Source: Loripinus fragilis
Taxonomy: Eukaryota > Mollusca > Bivalvia > Lucinida > Lucinidae
Reading direction: 5' to 3'
DNA: 64,000 nucleotides
Assembly: GCA_964019695.1 (NCBI GenBank)
Contig: OZ026530.1
Location: 31,292,690-31,356,689 of the forward strand
Shown here: in pieces, positions 12,002-23,545 of the stretch
Position numbering within the stretch: the first letter of the stretch is position 1
Layout of the letters: every line of letters begins with the position of its first letter
Notes under the pieces: generated by a model
What the model saw: only the letters and a program-made list of their open reading frames with translations
Told to the model about the DNA's origin: nothing
The model's database searches: none
Made by a program: the position numbers and the translations under genes

Positions 12002-12612
12002 ATAATTTAAGCTATGGGCCTTATGGTTTCAGAGAAGAAAATTTTAAAGGTTTTCCCCATTATAGATGGAAACTCTTGATCCCTGGGGTGAGGCCAGTTT
12101 GGACCCCTGGGGCTCGATTGGCAGGAATTATGTATAGGTGACCACTAGACATTGCTTCATTATAAATCTATAAGCTGTGGTTCGCATGGTTGTAGAAACA
12201 AAGATTTTAAAGGTTTTCCAATTAGAAGTCTATGAAAACTCTTGATTCCTGGAGCTGAGCCAGTTATGACCCAAAGGGCTTGATTGGCAGGATTTATGTA
12301 GAGTACCACTAAACATTGTTATATACCAAATCAAAAAATCTGCATGCCTCATGTTTTACAGTAGAAGATTTGCATATTTGTCCCCCTTATAAGTCTATGG
12401 GAGCTTTCTGTTGCCAAGGCAACCAGAGTTCAAATCCAACCAGCCATAAAATCTATGTAGCCTTTCCCCAAACCTGCTGATACTTTACATGAAATTTGAT
12501 CTTACTTAAAGAGATATATTACTTTGAAAGTGTGGACGGACAATGAACCATCATTGCCATACTAATACCTTGTTTGAGCCCTCAGCTCAGGTGAGCTTAA
12601 AAGCCTTATTTA

Positions 12613-13020
12613 GGCCAGATCTTTTTATTAGTTGATTTACGAACCCTCCTACTATAATTTTCCAGAAAGTAGAAAAATAATAAAATTTCATTTCTAAAAT
12701 CATTTTTTTATATATATTTCATCCGCAGACTCTTAATATTATTTGTTTTGTGAGAAAAAAAATGGTTCTGTTTGCGTATTTTTTAGAGTGACACTGCTGA
12801 GGGTGATTGTTCTATGCAGAATTTAAAGATTTAATACAGACTGTTGGTTAACTTTACTAGTTTATCTGTTTGTTCTGGAGATATTAAAAAAAAAAGCTCT
12901 GAAAATGAAAAATAAGCTCTGAAACTGACCAGTCAACTGGTCATTTTCAGAGTTTTTTTCTGTCCCCGACCCTAAATCTGAAAAAAATCCCGTAAATCAA
13001 CTAATGAAAAAAATCTGGCC
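12613..13020. mobile_element. Harbinger-like MITE (GGCCAGA family), copy 1
   Basis: Termini GGCCAGATCTTTTTATTAG and, inverted, CTAATGAAAAAAATCTGGCC. The interior has a hairpin, GACCAGTCAACTGGTC, in GCTCTGAAA..TTTCAGAG. A second copy lies at 15873-16284. GGCC ends next to TTA/TAA suggest PIF/Harbinger, which duplicates a 3-bp TWA target. That class is inference. Confidence 0.72.
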
Positions 13021-13189
13021 TTAGCTGCAGTTAAAAAGAAATAAATCATACCACACACTAGTGAATTGATGTGATATCATTTCACTTTAGAACTATAAAT
13101 TTTATTCATATCTGATATGCACTGAATTCACTGATGAGCATAAAATGATTGTGTTTACTATATATTTATTTAAGAAATGAATTCGATTT

Positions 13190-13310
13190 TTGGAATGTTC
13201 ATGGAATCATGAATACTTCGAGTCTCTTGCAAATTAAGTGAAGCCTGAAGTGCTTCAAATTAACTTTGCAAGAGACTTGAAGTATTTATGATTCCATAAA
13301 GGTTCCGAAA
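13190..13310. repeat. Palindromic hairpin element
   Basis: Inverted arms of about 32 bp: TGGAATCATGAATACTTC and TCTCTTGCAAA on the left, answered by TTTGCAAGAGA and GAAGTATTTATGATTCCA on the right, with about 35 bp between. Probably a small MITE. Confidence 0.65.
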
Positions 13311-13525
13311 AAATGACTTTTTTTACTTATACATGTATTTACATTTTATTATAAACATCTGATATTTTGAAATTACAAAGCAGTTTTGTACTTAATAATT
13401 AATCGTATTAACAGGTTTGTTGGAATGTAAAACTGAAAAGCGTCGTTCATGAGGCTATGAACGGTTGCAAAAATCTAAAGATTCATTAAATATATAAATA
13501 AAGGCTTGCTTTGAAAATGTAAATA

Positions 13526-14345
13526 TACTGAGGGACTTTAAAAACGCACCATTTTACTTTCTCTGTCTCTTCCACATGATTGCTTTGAGGATGTTTTTGT
13601 TATAATTTTTATCCTCTTGCAAAATGGACCATGATTTGCCATGATTTCGATTTGCTCATGCTGTTCATTCTGACGTAATATCGACGTAAGTGTTTTTCAA
13701 CAATTGTCGTCTGACAAATGTGAATTTGATTCAATTTGAAAACAAGCACTTTTAAGTGGTAGCCAGATGTCTTAGCAAATGGAAAAACACAAAGGTTTCA
13801 GAAATAATCGTTTTATTACACTCCAACTTGCAACGTTTCTTTGCTAACGTCAGTCTTAAATTTTCAAACATCAATAACAGACGGGCGATGTCCGTGAATG
13901 TCGCGATACTTTTATCTTTTATGCAACTGATTGAGAAGTATCTGTTGGCGACAAAAAGATTTTGATTATTCCTGATCTTTAGGATATAAACGGCCAATTA
14001 CGTCAAAAATCAATTACGTCATGTAGGCGTAATGAACGTTGCCAGAGGCTTTAAACTTTATGATTTTATTTTGTCTTTCCTTTTGCTTTCAAGAACAAAC
14101 ATCGGTTTGAAAACTTTTTTTCGTTCATTATGGAAGGTATGGGTACTCTGTGACTTTTTGAATTTGAGTTGTCTTAGAATTATCCCGACGTCACGACAAT
14201 CATAAGCCACAGTGTTTCGATTTTCTTATTGAATGCAAGCTAAATGACGAAACTTGTCAATTTTATTTTTCACAAAATGAAAATATCCAATTTTCGACAT
14301 AAACTAGCATTTAAGCAGGTGGTGCATTTTTAAAGTCCTTCAGTA
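13526..14345. mobile_element. TACTGAAGGACTTT family MITE, copy 1
   Basis: About 820 bp with inverted ends TACTGAGGGACTTTAAAAA and AAAGTCCTTCAGTA; the ends lie in TATA context, as for TA-targeting elements. A second copy (38532-39330) shares the interior throughout, for example GTCTCTTCCACATG, GGACCATGATTTGC and TCATTCTGACGTAA. Short frames of up to 81 codons exist in both orientations but are not shared intact by the second copy, so I do not call a gene. Confidence 0.8.
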
Positions 14346-14497
14346 TATTATAAAATACATTCTCTTTACATTTGCAATACAGGAAACAATTCCATACACC
14401 TATCAGTACTACGCATCGGGAGAGGCATATCAATCAAAATGGCCAGGTCTAGTGGTGTGTGATAGGGATCCATATCACACCTAACATGACCCTTATC

Positions 14498-14781
14498 ATG
14501 GGCGGACCCAGAAAATTTTGTCAGAGGGGTCCAAATATTTTTTTTAGTTGATGAGGGGAGAGATGATCCAAATACCATTATAAGTGGGCCATCATCCTCC
14601 GGTCAGCGAAACGTCATTTAAATGGCGTTTCGCTGGCGTGCCGATGATGACCCAACATGGAATGCTGGCTTGGTAGTTTTATGATTTTCTGGTGATCCGG
14701 ACCAGTATTGCTAAGAAACCCTATATTTTTGTGATTTTTCAGGGCGTGTCCGGGCCCCGTCCCCCCTCTGGATCCGTGCAT
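14498..14781 (-). mobile_element. Hairpin MITE family B, copy 3
   Basis: Starts CATGGGCGGACCCAGA and ends CTCTGGATCCGTGCATG. The core hairpin is AACGTCATTTAAATGGCGTT. CATGACCCTTATCAT occurs just left (14485-14499) and again at 14798-14812, and CCTTAT also directly adjoins both ends, so the insertion hit a tandemly repeated target. Confidence 0.83.
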
Positions 14782-14869
14782 GCCTTATTACACCCCACAT
14801 GACCCTTATCATCCCTAGGGAGAAAAAAACATATCACCACATTCGGAGCACTCAGACACCATGTTTATT

Positions 14870-15680
14870 TCGTGTCCACTAATCCCACTGCTGTCAGTTG
14901 ACCCTATGTATTCCGAATGGAATTTTCAGCAATTATCAACTGGACAGGCCCATTACCAATTTTAGGAATGTATAGTGATTTTTATCATTAAACTCAATTT
15001 TTCTTATAGGATATTGTGTTAGCTAAATACAGAGTCCCTGATCAGACACCACATTATGCAACTCCTGATCTGGATCTGCACTATTTGCCAATGGACAGGT
15101 CCATTTCAAATTTTAAGGATGTACATGTACGATGATTTGATCATTCTATTCAAATTTTAATAAAATATTGTGTAAGCTAGAAACGTGGAGTCCCTGACCA
15201 GATACTGCCCTATGCAGCATCTGATCTGGATCCGCACTGTTTTTTAATTTGCACGGTGACTTTTATCATTAATTCAAATTTAAATAGGACATTGTGTAAG
15301 CAAAAACTGGAGACCATGTGTTGTCTGCTGATAACCATTGTAAACAGTTTTGGTCCAGAGTCAAACAGTTTGTATCAAGATCAGGCCTGACATTATGTCA
15401 GGCCTGATCTTGATTCAAACTGTCTACCTCTGATCAAATTCATCTGCTGATAACTCTTGCAAACAGCTTGGATTCAAATCAGGGCAGACATAATGTCAGG
15501 TTTGATCTGGATTAAAATCGTTTGATATTCTGGTTGAATAAAACCTTTGCAAACAGTTTGGATCCAGATCAGGCTCAACAATGTCGATGGGCCCTGCCTG
15601 ATCCGAATCTAAGCTGTTTGACATTCAGATCCCATTTATCTGCTGATAACCTTTGCAAATAGTTTGGATGCACATCAGGC
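14870..15680. repeat. Tandem palindromic repeat array
   Basis: Units related by GAGTCCCTGATCAGAC, CTGATCTGGATC and TGCACT (starting about 15012, 15167 and 15288) grade into units with AAACAGTTTGGATCCAGATC and a GTCAGGCCTGATCTTG palindrome. The strongest is the stem GATCAGGCCTGACAT..ATGTCAGGCCTGATC at 15381-15410. Related short palindromes are scattered at 30850-30910, 49140-49190 and 59780-59850. Confidence 0.6.
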
Positions 15681-15872
15681 CTATTTAACATGGACTGTAA
15701 TTAACTTCTTTGCCCTGGTAGCAGCAGAGCACCTTTGGTGCAGCATATGGAATTTTTTCTTGTTGTATTTAAGTGATTCATCGTGGCCTCCTGTGACATG
15801 CATGTGTAATCAAATTATTAACTAATTATATTCATTTAAATTCCATACCGAACAGTGTTAAACATTACCTAA

Positions 15873-16284
15873 GGCCAGAATTTTTTTATTAGTTGATTTA
15901 TGAACCCTCCTACTGTAATTTTTCAGGAAGTAGAAAGAAAAAAAATATTTTTTTATTTTATCCGCAGACTCTAAATATTATTTTGTTTGTTAAAAAAATA
16001 ATATATTTTTGAGGTTCTGTTTGTGTATTTTTGAGAGTGAAGCTGGAAAAAGTGAATGTCCTGTCCAGATTTTTAGGAAAATGGTAAAATATTTAAAAAT
16101 TTAATACTGACTGTTGGTTTGCCTTACTAGTTTTACTGTTTTTCTGGAGATATTAAAAAAAAAGCTCTGAAAATGACCAGTTAGCTGGTCATTTTCAGAG
16201 TTTTTTTATTTGTTTTTTTTCCTCCCTCGACCCTAAATCTGAAAAAAACATTCTTGTAAATCTACTAATAAAAAAATTCTGGCC
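15873..16284. mobile_element. Harbinger-like MITE (GGCCAGA family), copy 2
   Basis: Ends GGCCAGAATTTTTTTATTAG and, inverted, CTAATAAAAAAATTCTGGCC, next to TAA on the left and TTA on the right. Same interior and hairpin (GACCAGTTAGCTGGTC) as copy 1. It sits between two direct copies of a 55-bp host segment (15772-15826 and 16291-16343). Confidence 0.78.
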
Positions 16285-16463
16285 TTAATTGATTCATCCC
16301 GGCCTCCTTTGACATGCATGTGTAAACAAATTATTAACTAATTGATGCTGCTTTAACAAAATTAATGGCCATATGGTTCTCAGCATAAATCAAACCTGGA
16401 TAATAATGATTTAATACGATGTGAATATTCACTTTAAGGATAACTTCTCAGAAAAATATCAAA

Positions 16464-16706
16464 TATGAGCCACGACATGTGAGTTCCAACAATGTGGCAT
16501 TTTGACAAGTGTAGACTCAGACGAGACTGTGCAGCATCCTTTTAGGCTTAGAAACTCCAAATGATGTTTGGTCAGTAGGGTAACACTCATAGAATATTCA
16601 AGCGACTAGCAAAGGTTCTGATCAGACTGCGCGTATGGGCAGGCTGATCTGAGCCTTTGCAAGTCGCACATACCACATTAATGGAAATCTCATACCGAGA
16701 CTCAAT
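16464..16706 (+). mobile_element. MITE family A, copy 3
   Basis: ATGAGCCACGACATGTGAG at the left and CATACCGAGACTCA at the right, with the same internal markers as the other copies (AACTCCAAATGATGTTTGG, CTGATCAGACTGCGCG-like palindrome). Confidence 0.78.
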
Positions 16707-17357
16707 CATATGATAGATTATTATATGGCAATTTTCATATCATCCCCGTATCAACTCATGGAGGGACGCATCATCCCTCAGGCGGATATGGGTATCTGGC
16801 AAGGGCGTAGCTATGTATATGCAAAAACACATATGTGTACACATTGAGACCAAAAATATGGGAAGATTCTATCACAATTCCGATGAATCTTGATGTCATG
16901 TGTACAATACACGTGCGTAGAGCCAATATTAATCACTCTAAATCCATTTTTACAGAATTTGTGATGATGTTTGTATCAACTCCTCATAAGCACCTGCCAA
17001 TTAATACAAAGTGAATAAGGAGGGCCTGATCATAAACATTTTTTATAATCTACCATTACCAATAGTGTGCTTATCTTGGCAAACAGCCCATACCCTGATG
17101 AGATGCCTCGTTTTGGGTCTACACTGTTTGTATATGTTTCTTTTTCGCATGCATTCACCCTGTTTCACAAGTGAGCCAGTGCATGAGATTACCAACAAAG
17201 TGGTATGTGAAACCAACAAAGCCTCAGATCAGCCTGCACATACACGCAGTCTGATCAGAGCCTTTGCTAGTGGCTTGAGTATTCTATGAATGTTTAGCTA
17301 CTGACTGACGCCATTTGGAGTTTATAAGCTTAAAAGAGGCTGCAGAGGCTCGTCTGA

Positions 17358-20300
17358 CACTACTGCACATAAAACCCATTAAATTCCGTTAAAAGTCCAT
17401 AAAAATGCCATTAATAATCAAATTCCTGTTAAAATCATCCATTACTTTTTGTTTCTTAAAATTAATGGTTTTGTGTGTTCGGTCATTAATATTCATTATA
17501 ATGGCCATTAGTTCAGCGGTAACGGCCATTAAAGAGCAAGTAAAATCATTAATTTTTGATTAATTTACACCTTCTGTATTATTAATGACCATTAAAAGAA
17601 ATAATGGTCCATTAATTTTCGTTTTGTGATTTTTTAATGCCCATGAATTTGCATTCTGTAATGGCCATTACAAAAAGTAATGACCATTAAAACCTTTCGT
17701 GTCTATTGATGGCATTAAAAAGTAGTAAATTTGCATGTTTGATATTTTAATGGCCATTAAATATATAAATATGCAATTCATTAGCATTAGAAAGCAGTGA
17801 AATATCGGGAACCAATATTTATACGAAACAATGTGCCATTATTTAAGTGGTAATGGCCATTAATTTAATTCAAGAGCAAGTATGATCATTAAAATAACAT
17901 TAATTTTTACCCTTGGTATGAAATGATGACCATTAAAATTTAAGGGGCCATTATTTTCTGTTTTATGGTGATTTAATGCCCATGAATTTGCAGTATTAAT
18001 GGCCATTACAAAAACTAATTGCCATGAAAACCCCATTACATGTCTAATAATGGCCATGAAAGATGTGTTCATGAATTTTAAATTACTGAAGTTGGGAAAT
18101 CAATATTTTCATGGCCATTAATTTTTGGGACTGAACATCTTAACCCATTAATTTTTTGATAATGGCCATCAATAAAAAGATCATCAGAGTATTTGATATT
18201 GTCCATTATTTGTACACACATGTAAAGGTTAGTTTTTAACATTATCATTTTACAGCCTTCAAAACTTGCTGCACATTGCATCCATAGGTATGTTTGTGTA
18301 ATGAAGAGCTCCACCATTCAGTGCTTGTAAATTAAAATCGCCACATTTCTTGTTTCATGAAGAAATTGCCTGTGTGATTAAACTGAAATTTCAGGAAGAC
18401 AAAGAAAATTACCTCGAGAAATGCTGTAGGAAAATGAGTTTTAAAGGCAAACTCTATTAATTTCATCGAAAATCATAACATATCCTGGAGAAATGCTGGA
18501 GAAATTTCTCCAGCATTTATCCAGGAAATTTTAAAGCTTATCAAGGAGATTGTGGGCCTTTGTTACCTTTTCAGACACAAACCAATCTGCTCTCCTACCA
18601 AGCATAGCTAGAGCCTGGAAACAGGATTTAGCAACTGCAAGAATACATAGGATATAGGAAAATATGCATTTGGGAGCCATGACCATGCTTTATTGAAATA
18701 ATGAAATCCGTGATACAGTGAGGGGAGTTTTAATGAGGTACACTGGTAATCAATTGGTAATCAATTTTAAACTTGTAGCACAAACATGTATTCTATGGAT
18801 CTTGCATTTGTAGAAATTTTGTGCATAATTTAACATTCCAAACAGTTCTTAAATTCTAAGTTATGTATGCTACCAAACCCTGCTTGTCCATCAACAACAT
18901 GTGTATTACTGCTTCTGAGTACAAGCACAATCACCATGGAAGCGGGAACCCGCGAGGTGCGAGTAGTATGGCGATTGAAATTTTCAGTCAGGCGTCTCAT
19001 AAATTTAAGCACTACTTGGTTAGCAGGCTTCGACCACCATGCCTATAAGTCTGAGCAAAGAAGAGAAGTAATAAAAAGAGTTAGTGTATTTTTGAAGAAA
19101 ATACAAAATCCAAAGCCATTAATTTAGCCTAAATGAGTTTTGAGCAGGATTTAATGGCCATTAAAGTTGCATCTAATGGATCTAATCTAATTTCATGCCA
19201 ATTATTTATCCAAACTATTTATTAATGGCCATTAGTTTTGAATTAATATGGTTTTCTTTATATGTGACTGTGTCCTAAGAAGGATTCAACTTGGCCAATA
19301 ACATTTACACTCAAAATTCATTTCCATGTAAAAGAATGCAACATTTCTCAATAGAATCAGAAAGAAAAAAAAGACTTTATTCTAAACGCTCTTGATGAGG
19401 CTTCATTAAGACTGTTGGTGTGCCTAATGTGTAAAGCCATTTGATCATGTCTTAGACTTTACTTATTGGATATATGCTGTATCATTATCATCCCCTTTAA
19501 CAAATTTCATAACATTTCAAACTATGTTTTTATGTCACAAAACCGAATATCCAGATGAATTAAGTTTTCAAAAAAAAAACCATACCAACAGGTAAATGCT
19601 ATATGTAACAATGGGATAGAATTTGACAATTATAATGAGAAGTACACAATTTAATGTTTAAAGATGTCTCTAAAATCGTGAAAATACCATACTTTATTTT
19701 TACAATTATCTTAATAAAAAATTTTGTTTTACTTTCTGACTGAGAAAAATGATCAAAACATGCAATAATTCTAATAAACACATTTAATGGCCATTAAAAT
19801 CACTTAAACAAGAGTTGCAAATTAGAGTAGCTCCCCTTGAAAAATTTATTTTTTCACAAAAGATTAATATGATATACAAAAATGATTTAAGACTTATATT
19901 TTTTCTGAAATATTATATTTATTAATTTATCAGAATTTCTGATCTCTATTATTAACATACAGCAAGGTTGTGCCCTAAATTTATCAAAATGTATATGTGT
20001 TGCATTCACCAATGGTAATTATATTTTCATCAATATATAGAAGGATTCAGAAATAAAAAAGGTAACATTAACTTGTTAATTGGCCTGTTTATCTCTTAAG
20101 ATGACAGGGGACTTAAACCAAAGTCCAGCAAGATACTTGCTTGTCTTTCCTGCTTCTAAATGAGAAACAGGAAGCAGCACAAGAAATAGAATCTTGAAAA
20201 CATTGCAGTGGGCATAAGAGAAAATTAATGACCATTAACATATTGTTATTAGAAATTTGTCATGCTTATCTAATGGCCATTAAATTATGCATTTAATGCC

Positions 20301-20742
20301 CATTAATATGCTGTTGATTTAAAAGAATGATGCCCATTATTTTCTATCCAATATACTAATGGGTAATTAATGCCGATAAATTTGTAGTTACATTTTCTGT
20401 TATAATGGCCATTAAAAATAAAAAGTCATTAATAATGGTTCTAATAATGGCCAAAATTTTCATGGCCATGAAAAATAGACCATATTAATGGGCATTAAAA
20501 TTAACCAGCAACAATTTTAATGGGAGGTTTTAATGGCCATTAATTTTCACACACTAAAAATAATGCTTAAATGATGCTCATTATTTTTTTCAATTAATGG
20601 TTTGAGTTTATGGTATTTTGACAGATTTTCAGTTTTGAAAGTGCATTTTACCATTAAAATTGACCATTAATAGGACCATTTTTAATGGTAAATTTTAATG
20701 GGGGCCATTAATGGGATTTTAATGGGAGTTTATGCAGTAGTG
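17358..20742. mobile_element. CACTA (EnSpm/CMC-type) DNA transposon, non-autonomous
   Basis: A 3385-bp insertion with ends CACTACTGCACATAAA and, inverted, CACTACTGCATAAA, each followed by CCCATTAAA, and a 3-bp TGA target duplication (17355-17357, 20743-20745). CACTA ends and a 3-bp duplication are the hallmarks of the superfamily. AATGGCCATTA occurs exactly at 17500, 17660, 17749, 17852, 17998, 19153, 19224, 19786, 20272, 20404 and 20532, with many near matches. The middle (18009-19152) has none. In known CACTA elements, subterminal repeats are transposase binding sites; here the motif is palindromic, so orientation is undefined. I recognise no transposase, so this copy must be mobilised in trans, if at all. 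Confidence 0.88.
18009..19152. other. Interior of the CACTA element
   Basis: Free of exact AATGGCCATTA motifs. It contains a hairpin at about 18496-18535 (GCTGGAGAAATTTCTCCAGC). A stretch at 18830-19127 is open in three registers for 60-86 codons with higher GC than its surroundings. No domain is recognisable; it could be a transposase exon remnant or a captured host fragment. Confidence 0.4.
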
Positions 20743-20874
20743 TGAGTCTACACTTGTCAAAATGTCAAATTGTTGGAAATCTCATGCCGCGGCTCACAAG
20801 TGTTTACTTTGGATTTTAGACTAGCTACGCCCCTGTCTGGGGCTGATACTGGGTATATGAAAATTTCCTTAATA

Positions 20875-21432
20875 ATCTCTATGGGCAAACTACGTTTGAG
20901 CGGAAATCATACTGTGACGGAGTATGAAATGAGCGGAGAACCATACAGTCAAAAGAGCGGATGGATAAAACATTCAAATGAGCGAATTTCCAGGTAATGA
21001 CCTTTAAATAAATATTCGCCCAGTTGTATTTCCTGTAATGGCCAACATTGCTCAGTCCTTAATAGGTGATTTGGAGGGCATCGCAGTGGCGAATCCAGGG
21101 GCGTTCAGGAGGTTCGCCCCGCCCTTCTTGCTATTAAATATTCTATGAAAATGAAATAATTTGGTCTCAACGAGACCAAATTATTTCATTTACATAGAAT
21201 ATTTAAAATAAATGAGATAAAATCCACAAACCGAGACCAACATCTTATATACATATGAACCCCCTTTCCAGGAATCCTTGATCCGTCCCTGCATCGGGAT
21301 GTTTACCTGCAAAATTCGCTCATTTGAATGATTCAAACAGCCGCTCTTTTGCCTTATGGTTCTTCCCTCTTTCGTAAAAATAAATCTGCTCTTTCCTATT
21401 ATGGATCCGCTCAAACGTAAATCTCCCATCTC
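20875..21432. mobile_element. MITE with ACGTTTGAGCGG ends, carrying a nested element
   Basis: Imperfect inverted arms of about 115 bp: TACGTTTGAGCGG at the left, answered by CCGCTCAAACGTA at the right, then ACATTCAAATGAGCGAAT answered by ATTCGCTCATTTGAATGAT. The centre is occupied by the hAT-like element at 21078-21294. Confidence 0.7.
21078..21294. mobile_element. hAT-like MITE nested in the previous element
   Basis: Ends GCAGTGGCGAATCCAGG and, at the right, CTTGATCCGTCCCTGC; GCATCG-like sequence occurs at both junctions. It has a perfect central hairpin of about 30-bp arms at 21132-21202 (TGAAATAATTTGGTCTC and inverse). It belongs with the element at 23127-23354. Confidence 0.65.
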
Positions 21433-21536
21433 TATATACCACTGATTCTATTGTTCATCCATCCGTCCATCTGTCAAAATTTTCATATTTCTATTTACAA
21501 TAATATCAATTAATCTGTTTATATAGTTTATTAATT

Positions 21537-21671
21537 ATTCTATTTAAAATATGGGATTTATTAACCGAGGGAGGTGAAAAATCCGATAAAGATATGAGAG
21601 CGCAAGCACAAGTTTTTTTATATGATTTTTCACCTCCCGAGGTTTATAAATCCCATATTTTAAATAGAATG
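21537..21671. repeat. Palindromic MITE (about 45-bp arms)
   Basis: ATTCTATTTAAAATATGGG and GGAGGTGAAAAATC on the left are answered by GATTTTTCACCTCC and CCCATATTTTAAATAGAAT on the right, with a loop of about 45 bp. Confidence 0.75.
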
Positions 21672-22329
21672 ATTCAATAAACTGTATATTACATATTTTC
21701 TGCTTGAACTGCTTGCTCAAGTCAAGAAATGCTACGGTATGCTAGGTGGTAAAACTAGGGGAACACAACATGTCTAATTCTGACCTGAGTTGTAATACAT
21801 CAGCTATTACCTGCTGAAAAAAAATGAAGTCCGCCATTTTGGGAATCTCCTTCATCGAGTCCACCTCAGAATTTCAAAGGTCAGTAACTTTTTTATTGGT
21901 GAACGAAAACATAGTTTGGTAGTCATTTCTTAACTATCGTAATGAACATTTTGGTACTAAATTTATTGTGCTTTTCTAGAATTTTCACTTTTGTACCTCG
22001 ATCCTCCAGTTTAAGTGTTGGAAGACAGAAACGTTATGCAACGTTGTCGCATGTGTAAATGACGTCATTTGCTAATGTGTGTGACGTCATTAGTGCAGAG
22101 AAGCGTCAGTTTGTAAAATTGTAAATTAAAAAACAAAAATGCATGTGGCATGCGTTTCACCTCATCAATGCCTTGGGTCACTTGTGGTCTCAGAGCTTGT
22201 GGTCAGGAATAGGAGTTTTGGCTAAAGAGATTTATTTCTCTAGAGGAAATAAATCTTTCTAGACAAAACCAAAATTACCGCTTTTATTTGATAAATCATG
22301 GAATTTTTCTGCCAAACATGTAATATATA
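21672..22329. other. No gene recognised
   Basis: Unassigned. A short inverted stretch (GAGATTTATTTCTC, AGAGGAAATAAATCT) lies near 22226-22262. No coding feature is supported. Confidence 0.45.
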
Positions 22330-23005
22330 AATTAAAACCTATGTAAAACTGCCACTCTAAAAAATGGTCTTCAAGACCAATTATCGCTTAGTGCAGGTCA
22401 AAGGTATTAGAAAATGCTCCCCTTGGAGCATTCTGCAATAGGGGAGCATTCTGCCATACTTTCGACCTTCGATTTGTCTATTTTTGAGAGGCCATTTTAC
22501 ACATGTTTTACTGTACCACTGATTCTTTTATTCATCTATCCATCAAACATCTATCAAATTTTTCATAAATTTCATTAAAAATAGTTATTTATCTAAACCT
22601 ATGTACAGTAATATTAATTAAACTGTTAATATACAGTATGACCTGTGTAAAACACCCACTCTCAAAGAGACCAAAAATTAGTTTTCAAGACCAATTATCG
22701 CTTAGTGCAGGTCAAATGTATTGCAAAATGCTCCCCTTGGAAGATTCTGCAATAGGGGAGCATTCTGCAATACTTTCGACCTTCGATTTGTCTATTTTTG
22801 AGAGGCCATTTTACACAGGTTTTACTGTACCTCTGATTCTTTTATTCATCTATCCATCAAACATCTATCAAATTTTTCATAAATTTCATTAAAAATAGTT
22901 ATTTATCTAATTCTATTTACGGTAATATTAATTAAACTGTTAATATACAGTAGGACCTGTGTAAAACAGCCACTCTCAAAGAGACCAAAAACTGGTCTTC
23001 AAGAC
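22330..23005 (+). repeat. Tandem repeat, period about 313 bp, just over two units
   Basis: AATTATCGCTTAGTGCAGG at about 22379 recurs at 22692 with nearly all following sequence (GAGCATTCTGCAATAGG, TTCGACCTTCGATTTGTC, CATCTATCCATCAAACATC). A third partial unit begins at about 22937. Each unit contains a GGAGCATTCTGCA near-palindrome. Confidence 0.8.
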
Positions 23006-23126
23006 TGGTGTTCAACACAAAAGATAGGTATCAATGAGATGGTACTTTTGCGTACCAACTACATATGTTTTGGTTTTAGAAACTATATTTATGAGAAAAA
23101 TATTTATCAAATACACACTGGAGGTC

Positions 23127-23273
23127 CAGGGGCGGATCCAGAATTTCTGGAAAGGGGGTTCTTATATATAAAATAAAAGTGTGGGATTTGGCTTTATTGA
23201 TTTATCTCATTTTTCTGACTGAGACCATATTATTTCATTTTCATACGATATTTAAAAAAAAGGGTGACGTGAA

Positions 23274-23326
<53 letters not shown>

Positions 23327-23354
23327 AAGTGAACCCACTCTGAATCTGCCACTG
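23127..23354. mobile_element. hAT-like MITE (CAGGGGCGGATCCAG family) with a long G-tract
   Basis: Ends CAGGGGCGGATCCAGA and CTGAATCTGCCACTG, flanked by AGGTC on both sides. It contains an uninterrupted G-run of about 48 bases (23274-23325). The interior resembles the element at 21078-21294 (TTATTTCATT, GAGACCA). Confidence 0.72.
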
Positions 23355-23378
23355 AGGTCTAATCAGGACTCTAGTTAA

Positions 23379-23545
23379 GAGTGTGTAACGAAAATTTAAG
23401 TTTGTTATTTCTCAACCAAAACATATGTTGTGGGTACTCAAAAGAACCATCTCAATGAGATGGTTCTATTAAGCACCCAAAACATATGTTAAAATTGATG
23501 GGTAAGAAAAAATTTAAAATTTTTTACCCTGAAATTTTTTTTTTA
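23379..23545. mobile_element. Hairpin family C (AACATATGTT), complete copy
   Basis: The core palindrome is AACCATCTCAATGAGATGGTT inside GGGTACTCAAAAG and CTTTTGAGCACCC-like arms, bounded by AACATATGTT on each side and by AGAAATAAC/GGTAAGAAA outer sequence. At least ten copies occur in the window: 23680, 31880, 32470, 32820, 44022, 44120, 46030, 59420, 60345 and 61690. Confidence 0.78.

Larger units (their letters stand above)
11211..12600. repeat. Interspersed repeat cluster with two family A MITEs
   Basis: Several diverged units share the pattern TTGTGGTTTCAGA, AAGGTTTT, AAGTCTATGG, TTGGCAGGATTTATGTAG and CCACTAGACATTGC, spaced roughly 150-400 bp apart. Two family A MITEs (11364-11606 and 11760-12001) are interleaved. 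The right part (12330-12600) reads AAGTCTATGGGAGC, GTGTGGACGGACAATG and CAGGTGAGCTTAAAAG. No coding region is supported; ORFs here follow repeats. Confidence 0.65.
17171..20797 (-). mobile_element. MITE family A, copy 4, split by a CACTA transposon
   Basis: Minus-strand copy whose left part is 17171-17357 and right part 20743-20797. The break falls in the family sequence CGTCTGAGTCTACACTTGTC, between CGTCTGA and GTCTACAC, with TGA present on both sides. Removing the insert and one TGA restores the family sequence, which proves the order of events: MITE first, CACTA element second. Confidence 0.85.

Noticed and set aside
17358..20742. A Helitron or simple AT satellite
   Set aside because: Inverted CACTA ends and a 3-bp duplication in a recognisable empty site point to a cut-and-paste CACTA element; there is no CTRR hairpin end.
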